A DNA stretch of 64,000 nt from positions 20,537,501-20,601,500 of the forward strand of contig NC_135359.1 in assembly GCF_051622035.1 (NCBI RefSeq), in the 5' to 3' direction. The stretch is from Arctopsyche grandis (taxonomy: Eukaryota > Arthropoda > Insecta > Trichoptera > Hydropsychidae). This document shows positions 50,421 to 64,000 of this stretch, piece after piece. Each line of letters begins with the position of its first letter. Positions within the stretch are counted from its first letter, which is position 1. The notes beneath the pieces were generated by a model. It made no database searches. It saw nothing but the letters and a program-made list of their open reading frames with translations, and was not told the origin of the DNA. The position numbers were made by a program, and so were the translations under genes.

Positions 50421-52589
50421 TTATTTTATTCTTCGTTCCTTTTTACAAAATTCATCGATAACCGCATCATAGAATTTTTTATTGTTTTTTAAATTTGACA
50501 TTATTTTCTTTTCGATTGCAATTTTAGTAAGACCAGAGAGTCTTTCTTCACTTTGACTACTTCTGGTGAACGTTTTAATTCTTTTCATAGTCGAAAATGA
50601 TCGTTCAGCCGATGCGCTCGTGGAAGGTATCGTACAAATTAATTGTATTAAACTAAATACTTGTTCCAAAACTTCTATTAGATCATCTTTCACAATTAAT
50701 TCCTTTACGTCATTTATAGATTTCAAATGAAAATCTTGCGTTGAGTACATGTAAATTAATTCGCTTTTTAATTTCATCAAATCAAATTATTTTCCATAAG
50801 TTAGGTGGAGTGATTTAAATAGGATATCTGGAAAATTATTTTCATATTCTTTAAATTTTTTGACGTTAAAAAAAATTAAAAGAAATTTTAAATTTTCGAT
50901 ATCTCGAAATCGATTGGTTGTATTTACTGAAAGAGTTTCTAAAATTTCAGAATAGTGAAGTTTATACGTTGTTTTCACATCTTCTTCACATTCAGCATAT
51001 TTTCTTTTTCTATTAAAATTTTTAGTTATTACTTTGTTCCACAATGAATCAAAATCGTCTTTTTTGTTATCTAAATATTTTACAAATTTTTTAATTTCAC
51101 TTACGCAATACGATATGTCAAAGGTTTTTTTTTGTAAAATTTCAAATAAAAAATCTGCCGAATTAAATATTGCAGAAAATAAATGCAAATTGAAATTGAA
51201 TTCAAACTCTTTTAAATAACGATGAAGGACTTCAGCATTTATGACAGCATCAGTATCCCATTCGTCTTCATCATTAATTATTTGATTAAATATTTCCATT
51301 AATTCTGTTTGATATTCTAATACCATATTTAAAATTTTGCTATTGTAGTTCCATCGTGTAGGGGCAGCAGTGGGAAATCGTTTTTTTATTTGACAATCGA
51401 GAAGGGAAATTCTTCTTGAAGACTTACAAAAAAAAGTTGAAAATGACAACATACGGCTGAAAAAACGTTTGCATCCGGATATATGGTTAACAAATTGCGA
51501 CAAAACTAAATTCAATCTCTGAGCGTAACAATGGACAAATAAAGAATTAGGACAAATATCTCGAATTTTTCGTTGCACTCCATTATGCTCCCCGGACATT
51601 ACAGCCGCTCCATCATACGTTTGTGCAATTAATTTGTCCAAACAACCAAATTCTTCCAAGGTCTCACGTATGTGCTGAAAAAGAGAATTAGCTGTTCTAT
51701 TGGGACTAACATCGACAAATCCAACTAATCTCTCCTGAATTTCATTGTTTTCATCTACATATCTAAAAATAGTAGATAGCTGAGCTTTGCGACTGATATC
51801 TGTAGATTCGTCCACAATTATGGAAACAAATTTTGATGCACGTATTTCAGTTTTAATCTCATCTAGCAAGACTTTTGATATTGCGGATACCAAGTCATTT
51901 TGTATATGGTTCGATAATCCAGTAAACACCGTAGAGTTATCTAAATGAGTTTTCAATTTTATGTCTGATTCACTCAACAGATACAGCAATTCAATATAAT
52001 TCCCTCTATTTTACGATTCCTGGTGTTCAAAATGTCCTCGTAAAGGTTGTTCTTGTTTTGCTAAAAAACAGATCGCGCTTATTAATTTCGACAAAATGTA
52101 TCTATTTGCAGTAACTTCTTTGTTGTGCATTTCAATATTTGCTTTAAATTGAGCACTTAAAAAATTTTCTATACGAGGTCCCTTTCCAAATTTTTTAAAT
52201 TGAGCAGCAGAACATATGTGAGCTTGAGAACATTCATGTCTCTTGCGCGATTTACTTAAATTGTTTAGGTCAGAAAATCCAAATTTACTCCAGACATTCA
52301 CTTCTTGAGAAAATAAAATACATGGCCAACAGAATAATTTCGTTAAGTGAGCACATCCACAAATCCATGAAATTTTTTCGTATGTTTCTGTGTTAAAATA
52401 CCTTTTAAATGTTTTTGTTTTAGACTGAATATTTAATATTGGTGTGGGTTTGGGGCTCTTAACAATAATCTCCTTTTCATTAAATGGGAGAGAAGCAAAT
52501 CTTCTTTTCAGCACATTTTCAATTAAACAATCGCAATTATTATTGATCTCGACGACAAGTCCACTCTCATTGTTATTTTCGATATCCAT
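50421..52589 (-). pseudogene. hAT transposase with two in-frame stop codons
   Basis: One continuous minus-strand frame of 723 codons runs from ATG at 52589 to the terminal stop at 50421-50423. Two premature stops break it: TAA at 52011-52013 and TAA at 50787-50789. No frameshift is needed. Part 1 (192 codons) holds a TTF-type zinc finger: WICGC, LFCWPCILF (C87, C90), then RHECSQAH. Part 2 (400 codons) starts within the family's NRGNY motif and holds FVSIIVDESTDIS (first catalytic Asp), AQTYDGAAVMSG (second Asp) and PTRWNYN. Its VHCYAQRLNLV motif has Gln (codon 51519-51521) where hAT proteins normally have His of CxxH. Part 3 (119 codons) holds TIPSTSASAERSFSTMKRIK, the hAT dimerisation region with the expected Glu. 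Both stops sit one base away from sense codons. The enzyme would cut and rejoin element ends in the nucleus. Confidence 0.92.
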
Positions 52590-52859
52590 ATTAAAGGCAA
52601 TAATGAAAACTCGTAAGTAGTGGAACAGTAAACTAAAAATAAAGTTAGACGAAACTAATTAAAATGAAAACTTAATTCAAAAGTAAAAAATAACCAACTT
52701 ACAGTATAAATGATTAACTTCGTCTAAAGAAATGAATCGGCTAGCTTTTTGATAAATAACTTGGGGCGTAGCGTGCGGAAATATCGATCAACAGCGGCTT
52801 CCAAGTGAAACTCAATAGATAAGCAAACAGAGAAACCGAATCCACCGTAGAGGTTAAAC

Positions 52860-53030
52860 AAGTGTCAACGCGTCCGCGCGAATAAGACAGCCTCATAGTG
52901 CGCATGCGCAAATGGGATCGGTATCGACTCCGAATCCATGACGCGGGCGCACTTCAGTCAGCGTCTACTCGCCAGCGTCACTCGCCTGTGGCCGGCCGGC
53001 CGGCCGCCCGCCTATGCGAATCCTTAATAA
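52860..53030 (-). promoter_or_regulatory. GC-rich 5' leader/promoter region of the hAT element
   Basis: A CpG-rich stretch upstream of the transposase ATG with GCGCATGCGC and a run of alternating GGCC (GGCCGGCCGGCCGGCC at about 52992-53007). It is strongly unlike the AT-rich host DNA. The position suggests the transposase promoter, but no TATA or initiator was identified with confidence. Confidence 0.4.
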
Positions 53031-53247
53031 AAATGATCAAAAGATCCTATATAATGCATCATGTAACAAAAAACACGTGATATGTGAAATATATATATAT
53101 ATATATACTCATAAACTACATCATAATCACGTACATCACTAAGAATACATCGAAGCGAAATTCAAATATTTATTAAAAATACTCTTGGCTTTTTAAAGTT
53201 ATAGGGGATGCGCCGCATCCACCGCATCCATGGACCGCACGCCACTG

Positions 53248-53255
53248 ATGTATGT
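53248..53255. repeat. Target-site duplication of the hAT element, right
   Basis: ATGTATGT, identical to 50331-50338. Confidence 0.85.
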
Positions 53256-54530
53256 GTGTTAATCTCACGTTTAGACAATGTTCCACAAATCTCCATTTGA
53301 ACCCGATTGTACACAATAAAGACCAACATAACTAACTCCATGACTGCCGCTCACTATCATCGACCCGTCATCGCACCTTTCGTCTTAATTAAATTAGACA
53401 AATTTAATTAAAATGTTTACCCGTTATGTAAAGCATGCAAAACTTTTGACATCCCGTTCGTAGAAGATTTAGCAACGACCCTTTTTTAATGGTGCAACGG
53501 TATGAGTAACCCTTTTGATCGTCGAGAGGTTTAGCTTTGTTTAATTTACACGTGTGTCAGTTAAGCTTGCGTGGGTTTTTCACGTGACCGATTATAAATA
53601 TACAGAGAAGATTGTGTATTTTCGCGATTACATGCGGCTTTATGTATGTAATTGCGATATATTTGATGAGACAAAGCAGGTGACATTCCTTTGATAGTCT
53701 CAATTCAATCGTTTGTTCAATATAATTGATGTGATATTGTGTAGTATTTTTGGATGTGCTATATAATGTTTCAAATTAATGTAAAATTTAATATTATCCA
53801 ATCTTACGCAAATAGAACTTGATTGAATAACAATAATTTTAATCAAATTAGCGATGGTTTTGTTTTCGCAAGGAAATGAGACAGGCGCTTATGATAAGGA
53901 GTAATTATTTCTACTGATGTACAATCGGTGAACATTTACAGAGTCGAATTTCGAATTAATTAACGCAAATATTAGATTTCGAAATGAAATAACGTCGATC
54001 ATATTATTTCGATAGCGATTTCAAGGCAAACACCCATTCAAATGATGAAAAACGTAGTCGGTGATCGTTTCGATTAATATATTTTGAACAATTGAATCAG
54101 AGCACGTTCTTCCCTCTTTTCCAATACGTGCGAAATGAAATAAAAACAATATTATTATAAAATGCCAATCTCGCTCGGAATAATTTTATTAATTTCATAC
54201 TTGATTAAAAATAATAATGTACTACCATATATCTATATAACAAATTCAAACTTTCAGAGAGATTCAAGGCCGGGGACTAATGGTGTTTTTGAGCCCTACT
54301 CCCACCCTCCCCAAATTTAAATTCATAGCTATGGAAACTAAAATATAAAAGTTTGTTTAGTGGTATTTAATATAAAATTCATTTAAAGCAGATTTTTACT
54401 TTCAACTAAACATTCTTTGAAACTTACATTTGTACTAAATTTTCTGTAAAAGTACTTATACTCAGACAAAAGGGCAATAATATATTATACGCATCTTTTA
54501 ATTTTTACAAGACACGTCAACAGCTCCACA
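53256..54530. other. Non-coding DNA, no gene seen
   Basis: The first ~400 bp after the hAT element are less repetitive (for example CTCACTATCATCGACCCGTC and CACGTGTGTCAGTTAAGC) and may be the host regulatory sequence into which the element inserted. The rest is AT-rich. Confidence 0.35.
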
Positions 54531-54950
54531 CAACACTGCACGAAAAATACGATCTATTAATACTATACAGCAACGTCCGTTTTAGGTATGTTCATACTTG
54601 CTATGGACATGTATGTGGAGGGCAAAACCGACTTCAATTTTTTGATAATATGCCGTTTTTGAAAATATTCATATGCGCATGACAACACTTTTTTTAGTAC
54701 GGGTGCACTTGCCACAGTGAATATTTCCACAGTGACCAAAAAAATCGGTTCCGCTTGATACGTTTCGGAGACATACAATGCTGTTGTAATATGAAAAAAT
54801 CATGTTGGTGGCTTCTGCTTCGGTACACCGCGTACACACTACGAAAGATATGAATGTATCCATATAGAATGTACTTAAGAACATTTTTCGTATTGATGTT
54901 TACGTGCAGTTGCTAGTTTGAGCTGTACTGGTATAAATCATAATTTGGAT
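54531..54950 (-). mobile_element. MITE-like family T, copy 1
   Basis: Reverse-oriented relative to copies 2 and 3. Shared landmarks on the minus strand are TTTATACCAGTACAGCTC, AACTGCACGTAAACAT, ATTCTATATGGATACATTCA, CCGAAACGTATCAAGCGGAA, GGTCACTGTGGAAATATTCA and a distal end CGTGCAGTGTTGTG. The minus-strand frames at 54563-54884 are readings of this repeat. Confidence 0.6.
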
Positions 54951-55451
54951 CTATAATTAGAATTACCACATATCTTAGTGATGAATAAATGGGACGGAAT
55001 TTGAAATTTTCAGCATTCCTTGGAATGTTTTCATATAAGGGATGTTTTCTGTACCTACATATGTAGTACCTGCAACAACACGGCATTACCATGCAAACAC
55101 GTTATTGTGGTGTCTCTTCGGTGAAATACACGAGCGTAAAAGGTTATGGGTGTATATTACATTTTTACGAGAATACGAAGGCATAATGGAACCTAGAAAT
55201 AAAATCGCGAGTGTGTAACCATGTGAAATGTACATATGTACATATATGTAGTTTCACCTGTTTGTTGAGCTGAGTTATATCGTGGCGACTCTATTGTTCG
55301 GTACACGGTATGTGTTGTGAATTGTGGTCGAAGACCATTTTAAAAGTCAGGGTTGTCACCATTCTATTAAAAGAAAGTCGAATCCAATTGAATTTTCATC
55401 TTTAAAAATTAGAAAAAAACCTGGAGATTATGTATGTATGTACATATATAA

Positions 55452-55854
55452 CAGTGGCAACCGACACGATTTATTCATACTATACACCAGTACATGTCAC
55501 CGAAATTTATCAAACAGAATCGGTTTTCTTTAGCCACTGTGGAAATATTCACGCATGATTTGACGTCATAGTGGCGAGTGTACCCGTACTAACGAAAGTA
55601 TTGTCATGCGTATATGAATATTTTTGAAAACGTTGTATTGTGATAATAGTGACTTGATGATACGACGCAAGCAATATTGTGCCATGTCGTCGCACTCCCT
55701 AATGTATACATAAGTCGATTTTTCCTTGCACTCGTACAAAACAAGCACGAACGTGCCGAAAACGAGCAGTGTTGTATAGTATAAACAGAACAAGTCTTTT
55801 CCGTGCAGTGTTGTGCCGACCTTTTGACGTGCAGTACTGGATAATATAAACGGA
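55452..55854 (+). mobile_element. MITE-like family T, copy 2 (5' truncated)
   Basis: It begins within the family at GTGGCAACCGACACGAT and continues through TTAGCCACTGTGGAAATATT, ACTTGATGATACGACGCAAG, AACGTGCCGAAAACGAGCAG and TTTTCCGTGCAGTGTTGTGC to ATATAAACGGACC, immediately followed by TTAA. The end ATATAAACGGACC is the complement of the family's left end (GGTTCGTTTATA), so the full element has terminal inverted repeats. Confidence 0.6.
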
Positions 55855-55917
55855 CCTTAATTCGCTTAGTTCCATATCTAAAAGAGGATTTTATGTATAA
55901 TATATATATAAAATAAA

Positions 55918-56300
55918 GCCAGTAGCATAGCTCGGTAGTTGGGTTAATGCTAAGTACGATAGGTCGCCGGGTTCAATCCCGTGAGCTAACTTCGATTGAA
56001 AATAATTTATTCCGAGTATAATCTGTAGTGCTGCTGGTCAGCATTGGATATTTTTGACTTCAAGTCAATCGTTTCCTATCACATTTGAGAATTTACCTGA
56101 TTTCATTATTGAAACGGTTCCTCTATTGAATTGGCAAAAACTTACTATGTCACCACTATTTGAATATGATTTCAAAAATTTATAATCTATAAATACATAT
56201 ATGTACAAGTTTAATACCATAGATGTCACCCAGGGGCAAAAGCCGTCATGACATCATGAAAATAAAATTTCATAGAATACATAAATAAATAAAATAAAAT
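55918..56300 (+). mobile_element. tRNA-derived SINE, full length
   Basis: The head has TAGCATAGCTCGGTAGTTGG (A box) and GGGTTCAATCCC (B box, strong). GATTGAAAATAATTTATTCC and GTGCTGCTGGTCAGCATTGG follow, then a core with GACTTCAAGTCAATCG and TTGAAACGGTTCC. The tail holds CATAGATGTCACCC and ends in AATAAATAAAATAAAAT. The copy starts about 60 bp after the end of family T copy 2. Confidence 0.8.
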
Positions 56301-57540
56301 TTTCATTAGAACTAAGTACTATATTAGGAACAATCACGTTTAGACGGGCTCTGATTTGTGTATTTTCGGATTTTCTATTGGATGCTTTTATTCACTTTTA
56401 TTGAAATAAAAAGGAACGGTGTCACCCCTTGAATATTTGAAGAGTCTACGTAGAAGCAGGGTGTTCACATGAACACACACATTTCAACGTAAAATAGTTA
56501 AGTGAAAACACTTGTAGCGCCACAATAAGCCGCTCAAACCACATATAAAAATATCGAAAATCAATTTGTGGAAATTGAGTTACTTTCATGCGAAACGTAT
56601 CCTCAGACTTCCATTCAACCCTTTCATTGTTTATCCACATTAAAAGGTCTCTAGTCCTTTTTCGTCGATTTGTACAAATATAATCAATCGATAAATTTGA
56701 ATACTGGCGTCAAAATCAATCTAAACCTCCGAGGTTCAATCAAAACGGTTTTAATCATCCGGTAATTCACATACTTATTAGTTCGCATTGAATTCAATTT
56801 TCAATCAACGAAACGATCGAACGGAATTTTTGAAGATTGAAATGTTGTAATTAAATCGTGTATATGTATGTAAGTGCTGCATTACTTAATATTATTACGA
56901 TTTAAATTATTAAAAAATAAACAAACATACAAGTTTTGCATTTTGTAGAAATATTTGTATGTTCTAAGGTTGATAAAATCCATACCTATTTTAAAAGGAA
57001 AATGTTACACATCGCCAGTATTAGTTAATTGGAAATACGCTATAATGGGAATTCTCGCTCTTCCTTGGGTCCACAAGGTTTCGTAATGAAATGAGAAAAT
57101 ATATATCGAGATCGGATAAGATTGAAACATAATTATCGGCATTGATGCTGGTTACATTTATTTCTCTATTTAATAGCGCGTCTTTTGACATAGGCACTTC
57201 GTTCAATAAAGGTCTGTCCATTTAGTGTGAGAGCTTTTGAAGTGTTCATTAAACTGTGTTTAAACTGTGATCCGTAAAATTCCTTCTAGAATTTATACAG
57301 CCAAGTCACCATAAAATGGTTTAATTATAACTCCACTACAAGAAATTGTGTATATGTAATTTCATTTATTAGCTTAATCGTTGCTAGAAGCTCAAAGTTG
57401 GTGTTTAATACTAGAAATATTTTGTTGTACAGTTGATTAAATTTTTATTTTGATTTTCACTTAATTGTATGCTTTATTTCCTGTATAACTTCAATGGTGA
57501 AGATTATTCATAAAACGTTCCTTGGAAATATGTTCTAAAT
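56301..57540. other. Non-coding AT-rich DNA
   Basis: No gene is seen. The minus-strand frames at 56446-56640 and 57021-57221 show no motif; the latter (MDRPLLNEVPMSKDALLNRE) has a reasonable composition but no splice context. Confidence 0.4.
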
Positions 57541-57990
57541 AAGGTTCGTTTATACCAGTATAACTCAAGCCGGCAACTGCACGTAAACATGAAGTACGAA
57601 AAATATTCTTTAATACATTCTATATGGACACATTCATATATTCCGCTATGTGTACGTGGCGTATCCGAAGCAGCAGTAACCGACACGATCCATTCATATA
57701 CATGTCACCGAAACGTATCAAGCAAAACCGGTTTTTATTGGCCACTGTGGTGAGTGCAGCCATACTAAAAAAAGCGTTGCAATGTGCATTTTAATATTTC
57801 CGGAATCGTTATATTGTGACAATATTGACTCGACGCAAGCAAGATTGCGCCGTATCATTGCACTCTGTAATGTATATGTAACGTGCCGAAAATGGGCAGT
57901 ACTGTATTGTATGTATAGAAGTCGTCTTTTCCGTGCAGTATTGTGCCGAGCTGTTGACTCGCAGTGCTGTATAATTTAAGCGGACTTTAA
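57541..57990 (+). mobile_element. MITE-like family T, copy 3 (most complete)
   Basis: It starts AAGGTTCGTTTATACCAGTA and ends TATAATTTAAGCGGACTTTAA, an imperfect inverted pair. The right end is followed by TTAA and the left preceded by ATAA, compatible with a TTAA target as used by piggyBac-like elements; this is tentative. The body contains the same landmarks as copies 1 and 2, including GCCACTGTGGTGAGTGCAGC and GCAAGCAAGATTGCGCC. No transposase is present; the frames at 57504-57686 and 57782-57979 are within the repeat. Confidence 0.65.
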
Positions 57991-58044
57991 CAGCTATATT
58001 TAAAGGAATTGAAGCATTTTTTATTCAAAAGCATAATATTAAAC

Positions 58045-58092
58045 ATGATTACAAAACTTCATCTATTGTTACATGCATTTATAAAGTAAAAA
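58045..58092 (+). mobile_element. Dispersed repeat, family R, 3'-end stub
   Basis: CATGATTACAAAACTTCATC ... ATAAAGTAAAA, matching the last ~47 bp of the copies at 6690-7261 and 14655-15049. It is the extreme 5'-truncated case, supporting 3'-primed retroposition. Confidence 0.6.
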
Positions 58093-60584
<2,492 letters not shown>

Positions 60585-63500
60585 TTTAATAAATAAAATT
60601 TTCTCTATATAGCCGATCCGATTTCCGAATTAATCGGGGTTTTTTTTAATACGGTTACTCACCTTTCGAATTAATTTTAGCCATTTTTTTTTCCAAATTA
60701 AATCTACAATATACTCGTACATATCTTACCATTTATGTACATTTATAATTATTTAGAATTTAAAAACTCATAAAGAGCCTTACTTATTTTAAATTCATAT
60801 AAAAAATCCGTAAATTATTTTTTTCCGCTTTCGATCGGTTGAGATTTTGAATGGATAAGAATCAAACGAACGTTTCCGGGATCCCGAAACTTCTTCCTAA
60901 ATCAGTGCTTACGAATTTCCATATATACATACATACACATATATCTAGAATTTCATATATTCGCTGATTCACGTCTTCGACAAAATTTTGCAAACGTGTG
61001 GGGTTGAGAATATGTCTCAATAGAGGTTTAACGACGAAAGAAACTTGATGTGAAGGCTTATGAGACACGGAAAATCCTCACGCTGTTCGACGATGCGTTC
61101 AGTTTCCAACCGGAAATGGAATTTGAACCATTTGAAATTTTGCTTGTTTGCCTATTTTGTAACATTCTATTGACAGTTAAACCGCGTTTTATATTTTTCT
61201 TCTTATTCTGAGAAATATTTAATTTGTTTTTTAATATCCATTAGGATCTCGCAAATACTATATATCATAATTTTAAAATCAATATATGACCCGTTATTCG
61301 TATTAGATAGAGGCGGAAGTCCAATTTTCAGTTCAAAAACATTATTTCAGTTAAATTTTGATGTTTTGCTAGATATTTCTCGAAATTAAGAAAAGTGGAC
61401 TTACGTCAATTTCAAGTATAAAGATTCATATTTAATTTATTAATGGAAATTTCCGTGTAATTTTAATGAAATTTAATATGAATTTTAGTATACTTATGTA
61501 CATACATATGTATGAAATTTACGCAACCTAATTTTCAAATGCAATTAATAAGAAATTTGCTCTCCTGATTTTGTTAGGATTTGTTACGCAATACGAAAAG
61601 TTTTAACTTGTATTATATATAGGTCACAGTCGGTTTTAAGAAGTTGGCGGTAAATTAAAAAGAATCACTGATTTCTTCGTATAAATTTTTAATTGTAATT
61701 CTTTAAACCGGAAAAACGAATTTAAGAACATTCACAGAATATTAAAATAAAAATAAAAAAAGTAATTTCATACTTCATCGCAGATTTGAAGTGCTTTCTA
61801 ATATTTGACAAGCCTTCTAAGTCTCGGTTATCCATTCTCTCAGGATATCTATTTCTCATGTGTCAGATTTCAAAGTGATCCGCTGGAGCTTTTCACTCTT
61901 TTCTATATATATAATATATAATATTATACGTCCTATATCACATAACCGTCTACTAATTTTCACGATTCGGATATTTTTGACATAAATTTCATAGTTGTCA
62001 TTGAAAGTGTATGTAGTTGGATTTAGTAAATTCATTTATATAACGTTGTAATAGTGAAACTTTATGCTGAACGTATTAAAATTTGAATAAAATCTACTGT
62101 AAGATTTTCTATTCGATGTTAAATTGCGAGACGTATTCAACCGCATTGACATTGATCCAAATGAAAATTGATATATGATATAATTATGGCGAATTTATAA
62201 CGACGATGAGCGAAGAAGGCGGACAGAGAACAAAGTGTAACTTTTAAATATTCCATGAATGTGAAAATGAAGAGAAAGTTACGAAAAAAAAAAATGAAAG
62301 CTGACCAAATGAAAAACTTGTTTAATAAAAGTTCCGTTTAAATGTTTTTATGAGCTTGCACGAAAGCTCGACTTTTTCCGTTTGAAGCATCGCGTTTAAT
62401 TTGTTTGTTATTTTTATTCTGCGTTCTAAACGCTCAAACTTAATATATGCAAAGCTATGAAAACGAATTCGGTTATTCAATCTGATGAGGCAGCTTTGCT
62501 GCTTCCATGTAAATATCGTTATATAAATATTAAATACGAACCGAATTCGACTTCTTTCGAAATGAATTTCACAAACAAAACGCTTAATTTGCACTTGCAT
62601 AAACATCGTTAAAACAAACTGCATATAATATTTCATGTCATATAAAAGTAAATGAATATATAGTATATAAGTTTACAAGATTGCGGGGTGACCGAAAAAT
62701 TTACTAATTTAAACTTTTCGTCGGCTCCACTCTTTCATGCATTTAATGTACCAATTTAACTTTGAAATTTATTAGACAAGTATCATAATATATAGAAAAG
62801 GTACTAACTATTGTTTTGGATTATATTATAATTGTTAAACCCCAAAATGAAATATATTTCAATTGAATTCATTAAAATATCTATTTTATTTTGATATGTT
62901 TGTGTAGTTTAAGTTGAGTTTTCATCTTAAATATTATAATTAACGGCCTACAATGTACGGTATTGTATTGTGTTGTAAAATATTTTAATACTCTAAGTTG
63001 AATGCGACGTTAAAAAAACTCGTTGTAGATATCAAATTGTGAAAATATGTACATTCAGTGTGGTTTCCGGTATATTAAATGTTTAAAAAAAAGTGGCACG
63101 ATACGACAAAACAAAAGCGAGACAAACAACAGCCCTCAGAGCTTTTTACTTTGCCTTTACGGCTATCACAAACGTAGTCTTCAACAAAGCCATAATTTTC
63201 CAGGGGTTTTTCCTAGTTTTCCCCCGAGATACGGCGCACACCGTCGCCTACAAACCACGCGCGCATATCCCCGTAAAAATACAATTACATCGACTATAAA
63301 TTTCAATATTTTTCAAGAGCATATATATATACCAGAATCGTATACAGGGATTTGTTTTATCGGTATTTCGAGACAGAAGTTTAACCGATATTTCGAGTCA
63401 AAGGTAACCCGTTACGGTACATTAAACACAAGGACCAATTATAACCTTTTGAGTTATCGGCTGCTTAGTAATAAGACGCTTTGATCATTTGAAAGATGCG

Positions 63501-64000
63501 AAACCTCAACATAATTACCCGTAGAAATGTCATAGTAATTAAAGAAATGTTGGTTTTGTAATTTATAATGTATCGTAAGCTTATTTATGTTTGTGATATT
63601 TCCACAATAAAAATACATACATACATTCATACCAATGTGGGATTATTGAATTAATAACGACAATGAAATGTGTGAGAAACGCTCGACCGCACATTTGGGC
63701 GAGTCCTTAAATCACATTGTCGAGAGTCAAAGGGTAAAAAGTTTTGCCCTTATTAAAGCATTGTACTTCAAACTCTTTGGTCCTGCCATTTCATTGCCTG
63801 AATATCAATTATTCTCTTCAGCCGCTCGTTTGATACCTACACTGATACATTATTCGTTACTTTATAAACCTGTATATTTATATACAGGTCTAGTCACGGT
63901 GATATTATTGCTTGAGTGACCAGCACAGCACGTTCCTTAAAAATGTATAGCGTTATATTTTTAGGGGTGTCACACTCAGTGATTATTCGCCATTGATTAA
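60585..64000. other. Non-coding DNA to the window end; no supported gene
   Basis: The longest frame is 145 codons at 63047-63484 on the plus strand. It is relatively GC-richer than its flanks, but two plus-strand frames overlap there (63093-63299 as well), neither has a family motif, and no convincing splice sites or promoter accompany it. An 83-codon frame at 63668-63919 and a 104-codon minus-strand frame at 62322-62636 are likewise unsupported. The 63080-63450 patch may be part of an exon or regulatory element. Confidence 0.4.

Larger units (their letters stand above)
50339..53247 (-). mobile_element. Complete hAT transposon, 2,909 bp (ZMYM1-like type)
   Basis: The termini are perfect 14-bp inverted repeats, CAGTGGCGTGCGGT at the left and its complement at 53234-53247, flanked by an 8-bp duplication ATGTATGT. 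Length, CAG...CTG ends, 8-bp duplication and an encoded transposase with TTF-type zinc finger, DUF4371-like region and hAT C-terminal dimerisation domain all identify a hAT superfamily element. The coding strand is minus. About 650 bp of 5' leader (52590-53247) precede the ATG, including a GC-rich patch. The coding region is interrupted by two stops, so this copy is non-autonomous. Confidence 0.93.

Noticed and set aside
63047..63484. 145-codon plus-strand frame near the window end
   Set aside because: No recognisable motif, a second overlapping plus-strand frame of similar quality, and no splice or promoter context; kept only as a note.

Overview
The window looks like AT-rich insect nuclear DNA, mostly intergenic or intronic. 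The evidence is eukaryotic splice signals, a metazoan TATA/Inr/DPE core promoter, tRNA-derived SINEs, non-LTR retrotransposon 3' ends, hAT/Tigger/Mutator-like DNA transposons, and hundreds of short TACATA/TATGTA palindromic islands plus long TA runs. The order of insect cannot be fixed from the sequence. There are no operons, ribosome binding sites or CRISPR arrays. Almost all open frames of 60-110 codons look like chance or low-complexity frames.

One host gene can be read completely: a three-exon cytochrome b5-type heme protein on the minus strand at 13505-14247 (130 aa). It has both heme-ligand histidines, but a lysine-rich tandem-repeat tail replaces the usual membrane anchor. A second host locus is visible only as its start. 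It is a GC-rich plus-strand promoter at about 19790-19910 with TATA, initiator and downstream element at canonical spacing, followed by a non-coding first exon (19879-19980) ending in a strong splice donor. Its remaining exons were not found, so much of the DNA after 19981 may be its intron.

The rest is dominated by mobile-element remains. 0-6.1 kb: two hairpin-tailed LINE 3' ends in inverted orientation, a SINE, a long TA repeat and a CR1/Jockey-like LINE C-terminus. 6.2-9.3 kb: a 378-bp Mutator-like MITE with a perfect 9-bp target duplication, a 5'-truncated repeat and a Tigger/pogo transposase pseudogene. 10.5-15 kb: a fold-back MITE, another LINE 3' end, cytochrome b5 and a second copy of the truncated repeat. 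22-23.1 kb: a second fold-back MITE copy with much longer inverted arms, beside a Helitron-like 3' end. 26-35 kb: SINEs and a LINE reverse-transcriptase fragment. 37-41 kb: a LINE 3' end, a small hAT MITE and another LINE fragment. 50.3-53.2 kb: a complete 2.9-kb hAT transposon of the ZMYM1-like type with perfect 14-bp ends and 8-bp target duplication, whose transposase is broken by two in-frame stops. 54.5-58 kb: three copies of a MITE-like family and a full-length SINE.

I see no new multi-gene system. The most informative observations are the soluble-tailed cytochrome b5, the orphan promoter and first exon, four copies of a 44-bp hairpin at LINE 3' ends, a SINE set with one conserved core but differing heads and tails, and the near-intact hAT element.
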